Shown piece after piece: positions 8,838 to 15,940 of a DNA stretch of 29,747 bases; position 1 is the first letter of the stretch, and each line of letters starts with the position of its first letter. The DNA lies in contig BQJS01000034.1 of the NCBI GenBank assembly GCA_021604825.1, positions 1-29,747 on the forward strand, given 5' to 3'. The stretch comes from Phycisphaerae bacterium. Its GTDB lineage: Bacteria > Planctomycetota > Phycisphaerae > UBA1845. A program made the translations under genes and the position numbers. Below the pieces are notes generated by a model. That model was given only the letters and a program-made list of their open reading frames with translations. It had not been told where the DNA came from and did not search any database.

Positions 8838-11267
8838 ATGAAAACTATCTCATCGAAAGTGCTGGCCGCGGCAGTGCGAAGCGCTTCGTTTGAATTGAGA
8901 CGACAGACCCCGCTTCGAGTGTTGGTGGTTGCGATCGCGGTGGGCACTTTTGGGCTGTCGGGTTGCAAGAAGTCAGAGTCCGATTCGGGTTCGACTGATT
9001 CCTCCGACTCGACTTCGCAATCAAGCGGATCGGAAACAGCCCATACGCCAACGCCGCCGCCAACGCTTCCAAAGGTTAAGCCACCCGCCGCGGTCACCAA
9101 GGAACCAGACAAGAAACCGACCGAGGAGCAAGACAAGTCCGTCGCCAAGTCATCCACGCCAAGTCGTCAACCGGCTTCATCGCCTGCGCCCAAGAACCAA
9201 CGGTTTGAGTATGACCACGATGCACTGGTCGAGAAGTGTCGCGACGCCGGATTGCCCATTCCGCCAGACCTGACGGCGCTCAAGACTGATCTGGCCGCGT
9301 TGATTCACGAGCAGGTACTTACGTCGTGCGCGTCCGGAAGCGCCGAAGACATTGGGCGACTAGGTTCCATGTACCTAGCGATCGCCACCAACCGTGAAGA
9401 GTCATCGCTTGCAGTGGATTGCTACACGAAGGCCAAGGAACTGGCCCCCAAGAGTCACAAGTGGCCTTACATGCTCGCCCGATTGTTTCTCAATCGCAAT
9501 TCCGATGTGCGCGGCAGGCTTGAGTTGGAACGCACGATCGAACTTGAGCCCAACTATGCGATGGGTTACGGGTGGCTTGGCAATCTTTGTCTCAAGCAGG
9601 AAAACGGCGCGGAGGCGAAGGAGTTCTTCACCAAGTACATCGACCTTAAACCCGAGGATGCTTTCGGATACTGCGGACGCGCCGCAGCATTCTTGAATCT
9701 AAATGACCTGGAAGCGGTGAAAGCCGATCTCGACCAGGCCATGGAACTCGATCCGAGTATGGGGTGGTCGTACGTACTTTTGGCTCACTACCTTGAGAAA
9801 ACGGGTGAAGGTGTTCTTGCGAGGCAGGCGATGCACAAGGCCTCCACGCTGCCGATTCGCCCCGGAATGTTGCTGCGCGATCCATTGTCCATCGATCGAT
9901 GGCGGAGTCTTGGTGCCACTGAAACTGCCCTGTTGGAATTGGGGCGGCTTGCTCAAATGCGCGACATGCCAAGTGCGCGGCGGCTTAGCGAGTTACTGCT
10001 CTCTGATCATTCTGAGAATCCTGTCTTGATTCTGGGCCTTTCGCGTTTTGAACTTTTTCAAGGCAAGTATGAAGACTCACTCAAACTGGCCATGCGCGCC
10101 AAAGAATTGGATCCCGATGCGCCCGAGACCCATGAAACCATCGCGCGATGTAAGTTGGGCCTTGGAGAGACGGACGAAGCGCTGGCGGCTGCTGAGCGCG
10201 CTGTGGAGTTAAACGGCGATGCTGATTATTGCCACCGTGTAAAGGGCGATGTTCTTCTGGCCATGGGCCGCCTCGACGATGCGAAGGCGTCATTCATGCG
10301 CGACCGCGAGCTAAACCCAGGGCGTCCACAAACCGCCCAGACCATTGCAAACATCTGGTTTCGTCAAGAGAACTACGAGAAGGCGAGAGAGTTTTACGAG
10401 AAAGCCCTCCTCGCTGCCAAGGTTGGCAACCACCCCCCCAAGACGTTTGGGCCCTTGTTTGCAGGACTTGGGGAAATCGATCTTCGTGAAGACAAGTTGG
10501 ACATCGCGATCACACACTTCGGTCAGGCGATCGCCGCCGATCCGGGATACGTTGATTCATTCATGTCGCTGGCGAAGGCGCTCATCGAACAAGATCGGGG
10601 AAATGAAGCACTTGAGTTCTGCGATCAAATCCTCGCCAATCGACCTGAGTTCATGGTCTACAAGCTCATGCGTGTCGAAATCCTCGATCGTCTTGGAAAG
10701 TCCAAGGAAGCGCTCGCTGGAGCCGCCGAATTGGTCAAGTTTTATCCTGATTCTGCGGATGCATTTTTGGTGGCGGGCCGGGTTCTCAACACCAACAAGA
10801 TGTTTGACCGAGCCGAAGTGAGTTTCAAGCGGTCCGTCGATTTGGCACCGGGATCAGAAAAAGCCCGCGTCGCCTACGTCGAATTCTTATTGAGTCAGAA
10901 GAAAAACAAAGAAGCACTTAACGCTTCCGAACAAGGGTTGGAAGTTTTGCCCAAGTCAGTGCGACTCGCCAATACGGCCGGTTGGTTTCGCGCGACGATC
11001 GATGACGAATCGCTGCGCGACCCACAAGCCGCCATCAAATGGGGGGAACTCGCATGTGCTGGAACAAATCGCAAACTCGCCAGCTGTTTGGATACGCTCG
11101 CTTGTGCATATGCGTCAGCTGGTCGATACGACGATGCGGTAAGTACTGCCCAAGAGGCCATCGAATTGGCTAAGACCAATCCGCTATTGGGCGAAGAGTT
11201 GATCAATTACGAAGCTCGGTTGGCGTTGTTCAAGAGCGGCAAGCCTTACATTGAGTCAGCCGAGTAG
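8838..11267 (+). CDS. TPR-repeat lipoprotein
   Basis: An 809-residue protein with an N-terminal lipoprotein signal whose lipobox is LSGC (Cys43). The N-region before the hydrophobic core is unusually long, about 27 residues. A start at an internal TTG (codon 20) would give a more ordinary signal, but AAAGGA at 8823-8828, nine bases before the ATG, supports the longer form. Residues about 44-135 are a Ser/Pro/Lys/Thr-rich linker, as in many proteins that reach out from a membrane. From about residue 175 to the end the protein is tetratricopeptide repeats, with helix pairs and recurrent A-x-x-L-x-x-A and ELDP/ELNP turns. TPR solenoids mediate protein assembly; the partner is unknown. The gene ends six bases before the convergent dGTPase-like gene, with no terminator hairpin visible. 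Confidence 0.9.
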   Translation: MKTISSKVLAAAVRSASFELRRQTPLRVLVVAIAVGTFGLSGCKKSESDSGSTDSSDSTSQSSGSETAHTPTPPPTLPKVKPPAAVTKEPDKKPTEEQDKSVAKSSTPSRQPASSPAPKNQRFEYDHDALVEKCRDAGLPIPPDLTALKTDLAALIHEQVLTSCASGSAEDIGRLGSMYLAIATNREESSLAVDCYTKAKELAPKSHKWPYMLARLFLNRNSDVRGRLELERTIELEPNYAMGYGWLGNLCLKQENGAEAKEFFTKYIDLKPEDAFGYCGRAAAFLNLNDLEAVKADLDQAMELDPSMGWSYVLLAHYLEKTGEGVLARQAMHKASTLPIRPGMLLRDPLSIDRWRSLGATETALLELGRLAQMRDMPSARRLSELLLSDHSENPVLILGLSRFELFQGKYEDSLKLAMRAKELDPDAPETHETIARCKLGLGETDEALAAAERAVELNGDADYCHRVKGDVLLAMGRLDDAKASFMRDRELNPGRPQTAQTIANIWFRQENYEKAREFYEKALLAAKVGNHPPKTFGPLFAGLGEIDLREDKLDIAITHFGQAIAADPGYVDSFMSLAKALIEQDRGNEALEFCDQILANRPEFMVYKLMRVEILDRLGKSKEALAGAAELVKFYPDSADAFLVAGRVLNTNKMFDRAEVSFKRSVDLAPGSEKARVAYVEFLLSQKKNKEALNASEQGLEVLPKSVRLANTAGWFRATIDDESLRDPQAAIKWGELACAGTNRKLASCLDTLACAYASAGRYDDAVSTAQEAIELAKTNPLLGEELINYEARLALFKSGKPYIESAE

Positions 11268-11273
11268 ATTCTC

Positions 11274-12422
11274 TCAAACGCGTTCAAATGGTTCGAACAT
11301 CCGCAGGTAGTCGTCCTGGCAGAAGCGGTCCGTCATGCCCGCAATGTAATCACATACCACCCGATGCACGCCCTGTTCGTCAATGCGGCTGGTGAATCGT
11401 GGTGGCAGCATTGCGGGATTCTCCACGTACGCCAGAAACAACCGCTCGATGAAACGCCGCGCCTTGGCATCCATCCGAACGAGTCGATGATGGTGGTACA
11501 CATGCTCGACCAAGAACGCTTCCAACTCGTTGAGCTGCGAATTTCGTGCCTCCGATAGCGCAACCAAACCTTCCTTCAACAGCCGAATGTCGTCGACGAG
11601 TTTGGGATCGTGCTCTGCGATGCGCTTGTTGGTTTCTTCGACGACGTCGGCGATGAGCAGATTTTGGAGTCGATCGAGCACCGGTCGGCGGACAGCCGCA
11701 AGGACCAGGTCGGGATACTGCTCGCGGACGGGGGCCATCGCTTCCGCCCATATAGCGACACTTGCCAAATCGCTTTCGTTAACCAGATTCGCGGCGATGG
11801 CGTCTTCCAAGTCGTGCCCGTCGTAGGCGAGTCGGTCGGCGACGCACGCGATTTGCCCTTCCAACGACGGGAGATTTCCGCATTCAAAAAAGTCCCAGAG
11901 GGTGGGGTTGCTGCTCGCGCCCTCGGGTCGGTCGTACTTGGTGCTGTGTTTGATTAGTCCTTCGCGGGTTTCAAAGGTGAGGTTCAACCCGCGGTGTTCG
12001 GGATACGGGTGCTCAAGATAGTCCACCACCCTGAGGGCGTGCATGTTGTGTTCAAACCCGCCATGGTCGGCCATCAGATCGCGCAGCGCCACTTCGCCCG
12101 CATGGCCAAACGGCGGATGCCCGAGGTCGTGGGCGAGTGAGATCGTTTCAGCCAATGTCTCATTAACGCCCAACGCTTTGGCAAGGACTCGGGCGATGCC
12201 AGCCACCTCCAACGTATGCGTCAGACGCGTCCTGAAGTGATCGTCTTCCAGCGTGACGAAGGCTTGCGTTTTGTATTCCAAACGTCGAAACGCTGCACAA
12301 CCCGAAACCCGCCTGCGATCCAATTCAAACACGTTGCTGAACGGGTCGGGAGACTCGTCAACCTGCCGGCCATTACTCTGATCGGGGTGGCACGCATATG
12401 ACTCTAATTGGAATTGAGACAC
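11274..12422 (-). CDS. dgt: dGTPase-like HD-domain phosphohydrolase
   Basis: Member of the deoxyguanosinetriphosphate triphosphohydrolase (Dgt) family, which cleaves dNTPs to nucleosides and tripolyphosphate and so controls the dNTP pool. The N-terminal motif PFSNVFELDRRRV and FRRLEYKTQAF correspond to the family's DRDRI and FRRL-KTQ blocks. HD-domain metal ligands are visible as His69 (TRLTHT), His98-Asp99 (SLAHDLGHPPFGH) and Asp196 (ADRLAYDGHDLEDAI). The length of 382 residues fits the shorter dGTPase-like subfamily rather than the longer E. coli enzyme, so substrate preference is open. The start is GTG, with GAGG five bases upstream (12428-12431). It lies 39 bases downstream of the HIT gene on the same strand, and both probably share a promoter. 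Confidence 0.93.
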   Translation of the reverse strand: MSQFQLESYACHPDQSNGRQVDESPDPFSNVFELDRRRVSGCAAFRRLEYKTQAFVTLEDDHFRTRLTHTLEVAGIARVLAKALGVNETLAETISLAHDLGHPPFGHAGEVALRDLMADHGGFEHNMHALRVVDYLEHPYPEHRGLNLTFETREGLIKHSTKYDRPEGASSNPTLWDFFECGNLPSLEGQIACVADRLAYDGHDLEDAIAANLVNESDLASVAIWAEAMAPVREQYPDLVLAAVRRPVLDRLQNLLIADVVEETNKRIAEHDPKLVDDIRLLKEGLVALSEARNSQLNELEAFLVEHVYHHHRLVRMDAKARRFIERLFLAYVENPAMLPPRFTSRIDEQGVHRVVCDYIAGMTDRFCQDDYLRMFEPFERV

Positions 12423-12461
12423 GGATACCTCGCTTCTGAACCGAAGGCGTCGAACGACGCG

Positions 12462-12989
12462 TCAACCATCGACAAATCCCAATTGTGTCGCCGCTTCCCT
12501 GAGGCGTTCGTAGGCAGCGTCGAGTCCGTCTGGTATGACCCGAGTTGCACCCAGGACGGCCATGAAATTGGTGTCGCCATTCCAACGGGGAACGACGTGG
12601 TAGTGCAAATGGTCGGGGACACCCGCACCGGCGCAGCGCCCCAGGTTGCATCCGATGTTAAAGCCGTCGGCATTGAAGGCGGTGCGAACGACGTTGGCCG
12701 CATCGTAGGTTAGCTTGGTGAGTTCGTTATGTTCGTCGGCGGAAAAGTCGGAAGGCTCGCCGCTGTGCCGCTTTGGGGCGATGAGCAGGTGACCGTTGGT
12801 GTAGGGGAAACGATTGAGCATGACCAGCGCGCCTTCGGTCCGCCAAAGGACATGGTGCTTTCGATCTTCGGCGGGGTTTTCAAAGTAGGCACAGAAGAAG
12901 CAACCGCCATCACCACCGTCGTCGTCACCGAGCGACCGGATGTATTCCATTCGCCAGGGGGCCCAAATGTTCTCGTTGAATTCCGCCAT
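12462..12989 (-). CDS. HIT-family nucleotide hydrolase or phosphorylase
   Basis: A 175-residue histidine-triad protein. The catalytic triad is seen as HLHYHVVPRW (His127, His129, His131), with the middle of the active site formed by PYTNGHLLIAPKRH (about 62-75). The N-terminus has WRMEYI and a CxxC pair (Cys30, Cys33), as in the Ap4A phosphorylase/hydrolase-like branch of the family that carries the longer NGDTNFM segment after the triad. The likely substrate is a dinucleoside polyphosphate or nucleotidyl adduct, but the exact one cannot be read from the sequence. The ATG is preceded by GGAAAA. It is first in a two-gene operon with the dGTPase-like gene, which suggests a shared role in nucleotide-pool cleaning. 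Confidence 0.92.
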   Translation of the reverse strand: MAEFNENIWAPWRMEYIRSLGDDDGGDGGCFFCAYFENPAEDRKHHVLWRTEGALVMLNRFPYTNGHLLIAPKRHSGEPSDFSADEHNELTKLTYDAANVVRTAFNADGFNIGCNLGRCAGAGVPDHLHYHVVPRWNGDTNFMAVLGATRVIPDGLDAAYERLREAATQLGFVDG

Positions 12990-13016
12990 CGCTTTTCCGA
13001 TTCAATTCCCAACAAG

Positions 13017-13045
13017 AGTCTATCTGCATCAGGAAGCGCCGACAA
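13017..13045 (-). promoter_or_regulatory. Possible promoter of the HIT-dGTPase operon
   Basis: Reading the minus strand, TTGTCG (13040-13045) and TAGACT (13017-13022) are separated by exactly 17 bases, each matching the consensus at four of six positions. The start would be near 13010, about 20 bases before the HIT ATG, leaving room only for the short ribosome binding site. It sits in the 112-base gap shared with the divergent lipoprotein gene. Confidence 0.4.
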
Positions 13046-13056
13046 CGGCTCCACCG

Positions 13057-13084
13057 TTGCAATCATCGCATTTGAGGATACACT
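13057..13084 (+). promoter_or_regulatory. Possible promoter of the small lipoprotein gene
   Basis: TTGCAA (13057-13062) and TACACT (13079-13084) are separated by 16 bases, matching the consensus at four of six positions each. Transcription would start about 12 bases before the ATG at 13102, so the leader would be very short, in keeping with the lack of a clear ribosome binding site. It lies back to back with the minus-strand candidate at 13017-13045. Confidence 0.3.
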
Positions 13085-13101
13085 CCATTTTCACCCATGA
13101 G

Positions 13102-13791
13102 ATGAATCAAATGAACATCAACAGACATCGAAACTGGATCTTCGCGGCCTCACTGATGCTCGCAATCCTGACCGCATCGGGTTGCAAGGAGAACGCGCGA
13201 CTTGCCGACCACGACGTGCGCGCCCGCGAGGTGCAGACGGTTGAAGCGTATGGCCATGTCCTTGACCAGACGGCATCACCGGGCGACGTCGTTTACGTAT
13301 TCCTCAAGGCGGTTCTCGATGACTACGATGCCGGCAACGATTCCGTAAAGCGTGAGTTGGCCTTCGATACGCAACTGGGCACGCTTGCCACGGCGACGAT
13401 CAAGAAGAAGCTTGCACGCAATTCTCAAAATGAGAGGCAAGTGCTTGAGAGTTTTTTCATGGCCGCCCGTCGATTCGCGCCAGTCGTCGGCCACTACCGC
13501 GAGACGTTTCGCGAAGACTATGAATCCCTGACAGCCCGGATGCTGTCGACCGGGTCCGGGAGTACTGACGGTTCCGCGTCGATTGTGCGGATGAATCTCG
13601 ACCACCCCGACCCCGAGCAGCGTCCGCAAGGCAATGTCGTTGCCCGCTTCGACATGGTGCGCGAAAACGGTTATTGGCGCATCTGGTGGGTCAGCTTTGA
13701 AAGCGCCACCCGCGATTGGAAGAAAGAGAAGCTCAACGGGCGGCCGCTATCCGAAATTGCCAGGCAGAAATCCGGCACCGCCAAGCCGTAG
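13102..13791 (+). CDS. Small lipoprotein of unknown function
   Basis: I do not recognise this gene. From the ATG at 13102 it encodes 229 residues. A basic N-region (NINRHRNW), a hydrophobic stretch and the lipobox ASGC (Cys28) mark a lipoprotein. The frame is open further upstream to 12940, but that part overlaps the HIT gene on the other strand and would bury the signal peptide, so it is rejected; ATG at 13111 is an alternative. The mature part is mixed helix and strand. It includes a segment that begins GDVVYVFLKAVLDDYDAGN and a C-terminal strand pair ending NGYWRIWWVSFE, a layout that recalls NTF2-like domains, but this is only a resemblance. The half-UvrA gene follows after 60 bases on the same strand. 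Confidence 0.75.
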   Translation: MNQMNINRHRNWIFAASLMLAILTASGCKENARLADHDVRAREVQTVEAYGHVLDQTASPGDVVYVFLKAVLDDYDAGNDSVKRELAFDTQLGTLATATIKKKLARNSQNERQVLESFFMAARRFAPVVGHYRETFREDYESLTARMLSTGSGSTDGSASIVRMNLDHPDPEQRPQGNVVARFDMVRENGYWRIWWVSFESATRDWKKEKLNGRPLSEIARQKSGTAKP

Positions 13792-13851
13792 CAGCCTCTC
13801 TCGTGACGTGCCGGGATCGTTCGCTCAGCATTTTTCAAATCCGGTCAATTC

Positions 13852-15816
13852 ATGGATACGAAATCCATCATTGTCAAAGGCGCTCGCGAACACAATCTGT
13901 GCGGTGTGTCGCTGACCTTGCCACAGAATAAATTGATTTGCTTCACCGGCGTGTCGGGAAGCGGCAAGAGCAGCCTGGCGTTCGATACACTCTTCGCCGA
14001 AGGACAGCGCCGCTACATCGAATCGCTCAGCGCGTATGCCAGGCAGTTTCTCGGTCAACTTCCCAAACCCGACGTCGACTTGATCAGCGGACTTAGCCCC
14101 ACGATTTCAATTCAGCAGCAGTCGAGTGGTTGGAACCCGCGCAGCACGGTGGGCACCGTCACGCAGATCCATGATTTTCTGCGGGTGTTATTTGCGCGCC
14201 TTGGGCGGCAACACTGCCCGATGTGCAGCAAACCGATCACCGCGCAAACACGCGAACAAATCGTCGCCCGCATTCAGAGCATCGGCAGCGGTCAAAATGT
14301 GATGATCCTTGCCCCGGTCGTACGTGGTCAAAAAGGTGAGTTCCGCGATTTGTTTTCGGACATGCTCAAACGCGGATACGCCCGAGCCCGAGTCGATGGC
14401 AAGATCGTTCGCCTTGCCGACGATCCGATGCTGGACCGCAATATTCGCCATTCCATCGAAGTCGTCATCGATCGAATCAAGTTGACGAAGTCGGGTCGAA
14501 CGCGGCTTCACGATGCTGTCGAGCAGGGGTTGGGATTGGGCGACGGGGCAATCGTCGTTCAAACAACAGACCATCCCAGCAAGACAAAACCCAAGTCAGG
14601 TCAGCCGGAAGATCTCGTGCTGTCGGCGAAGTACGCATGTACCAAGTGCGATCGTAGCTTTGAACCACCCACACCCCAGATGTTCAGCTTCAATTCGCCG
14701 TCGGGCATGTGTCAGGCGTGCGATGGACTGGGCGAGCGATTCGACTTCGATCCGGAATTGCTCGTTCCCAATCCCAAGAAGTCATTCTTAAAACTCGCCG
14801 TCGAGCCGATGCGTACGCGGATCGGGCGCTGGCGGCGGCACATCTATCGTGGGGTCGCAGAGGCTGTCGGTTTCGATCTGGACAAGCCGTGGAAAGATTT
14901 GCCGCAGAAGGCCCGCGATGCGCTGCTGTTTGGCACAGGCGATTTGCACGTGACCTACACATGGCGCACACGTGGGAATGTTTTGAAACACGGCGGTGAG
15001 TTCGGAGGCGTCATCGCTGATCTTCGCGGCAAGTACCGAAAAGCCAAGTCGGCGTTTGTGCGGGCGTACTATGAAAAGTACATGCGTCGTAAGTCGTGCG
15101 ATCGATGCGACGGGGCGCGCTTGAATCCACAAGCCCGGTCGGTGTTGATCGGTGGGATGACACTACCACAAGTGTCCACGATGACCATCGGCGAAGCAGC
15201 TGACTTTTTTGCGAACCTCAAGCTTAGCGATTTGGAGCAGTTCATCGCCGAGGATGTGTTGAAAGAGATCAACCATCGGCTCGGTTTTCTGGTGGACGTC
15301 GGGTTGCATTACCTGACGCTGGATAGAACCGCGCCGACGCTTTCGGGTGGCGAGTCGCAGCGAATACGATTGGCCTCGCAGATCGGGGCTGGCTTGGTGG
15401 GGGTGCTGTATATCCTTGATGAACCGAGCATTGGATTGCACGCGAAGGACAACACACGGCTGCTCGCTTCGTTGGAGCGCCTTCGCGATGCCGGAAACAC
15501 GGTGGTTGTGGTCGAGCATGACGAGGAGACCATGCGGGCGGCAGACGTGTTGGTCGATTTCGGACCCGGTCCAGGTGTGCGCGGCGGAGAAGTGGTCGCC
15601 AGCGGTTCGGTGAGCGACGTCATCAAGAACCCGCGCTCGGTAACGGGTCAATTCCTAAGCGGCAAAGAAGAGATCGCCGTCCCGAAGAACCGTCGCCCGG
15701 TTGGCAAAGAACCCAAGGTGGCCGTCTCCAAGAAACGCGTCAAAAAGACCACGTCAAAGAAGACCACATCCAAGAAAACGGCGTCAAAGAAAAAGGTTCG
15801 AGCCAAAGCGCGTTAG
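13852..15816 (+). CDS. Half-length UvrA-like protein (first ATPase half only) with lysine-rich tail
   Basis: Homologous to the N-terminal half of UvrA, the damage-sensing ATPase of nucleotide excision repair. In order: Walker A GVSGSGKSS (33-41) and GQRRYIESLSAYARQFLGQ; the UvrB-binding region (RSTVGTVTQIHDFLRVLFAR); the signature-domain zinc module with CTKC (263-266) and CQAC (287-290); SCDRCDGARLNP (about 415-426); ABC signature LSGGESQRI (497-505); Walker B and D-loop ILDEPSIGLH (521-530); and the H-loop VVVEHD. Full UvrA is about 940 residues and goes on to a second ATPase with its own Walker A and CxxCxGxG zinc module. Here the protein ends at 654, just at the inter-domain linker (VPKNRRPVG), and continues as a Lys/Thr/Ser tail of about 40 residues. 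No second half is found downstream in any frame. It could be a split UvrA or a specialised paralogue; the symbol is left blank for that reason. Confidence 0.9.
   Translation: MDTKSIIVKGAREHNLCGVSLTLPQNKLICFTGVSGSGKSSLAFDTLFAEGQRRYIESLSAYARQFLGQLPKPDVDLISGLSPTISIQQQSSGWNPRSTVGTVTQIHDFLRVLFARLGRQHCPMCSKPITAQTREQIVARIQSIGSGQNVMILAPVVRGQKGEFRDLFSDMLKRGYARARVDGKIVRLADDPMLDRNIRHSIEVVIDRIKLTKSGRTRLHDAVEQGLGLGDGAIVVQTTDHPSKTKPKSGQPEDLVLSAKYACTKCDRSFEPPTPQMFSFNSPSGMCQACDGLGERFDFDPELLVPNPKKSFLKLAVEPMRTRIGRWRRHIYRGVAEAVGFDLDKPWKDLPQKARDALLFGTGDLHVTYTWRTRGNVLKHGGEFGGVIADLRGKYRKAKSAFVRAYYEKYMRRKSCDRCDGARLNPQARSVLIGGMTLPQVSTMTIGEAADFFANLKLSDLEQFIAEDVLKEINHRLGFLVDVGLHYLTLDRTAPTLSGGESQRIRLASQIGAGLVGVLYILDEPSIGLHAKDNTRLLASLERLRDAGNTVVVVEHDEETMRAADVLVDFGPGPGVRGGEVVASGSVSDVIKNPRSVTGQFLSGKEEIAVPKNRRPVGKEPKVAVSKKRVKKTTSKKTTSKKTASKKKVRAKAR
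15742..15786 (+). repeat. 15-base tandem repeat encoding KKTTS units
   Basis: Three successive 15-base units encode KKTTS, KKTTS and KKTAS (residues 631-645 of the half-UvrA) inside a longer basic tail. Short basic repeats of this kind bind DNA non-specifically in histone-H1-like bacterial tails. Unit number could vary between strains by slippage. Confidence 0.8.
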
Positions 15817-15838
15817 GGCAGGTTTCGCAGCCGCCCAG

Positions 15839-15920
15839 TCGTCACTCCCGCGCACGCGGGAGTCCAGAACGGGAGATGGGTCTCGTGCGAGGCCTGGATT
15901 CCCGCTTTCGCGGGTATGAC
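15839..15920. repeat. REPIN-like double-hairpin repeat, copy 2
   Basis: Same architecture as the element at 2185-2265. The first stem is ACTCCCGCG (15844-15852) with CGCGGGAGT (15855-15863). The second is ATTCCCGC (15898-15905) with GCGGGTAT (15910-15917), with one mismatch, around TTTC. The outer ends TCGTCACTCCCGC and GCGGGTATGAC and the inner GTCCAG/CTGGAT pair again as inverted repeats. The spacer between the halves differs entirely from copy 1, which argues for separate insertions of a mobile unit. It fills most of the 124-base gap between the convergent half-UvrA gene and the last gene of the minus-strand operon, and may terminate both transcripts. Confidence 0.85.
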
Positions 15921-15940
15921 TAGGAACGAGCGTGCCAGCT

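Noticed and set aside
12940..13101. Upstream extension of the small lipoprotein
   Set aside because: It overlaps the HIT gene start and places 54 residues before the lipoprotein signal; the ATG at 13102 gives a normal lipoprotein.
15817..15940. Possible frameshifted second half of uvrA downstream of the stop
   Set aside because: The 124 bases hold only the REPIN-like repeat. No Walker A or zinc motif of the second half appears in any frame, and the following gene runs the other way.
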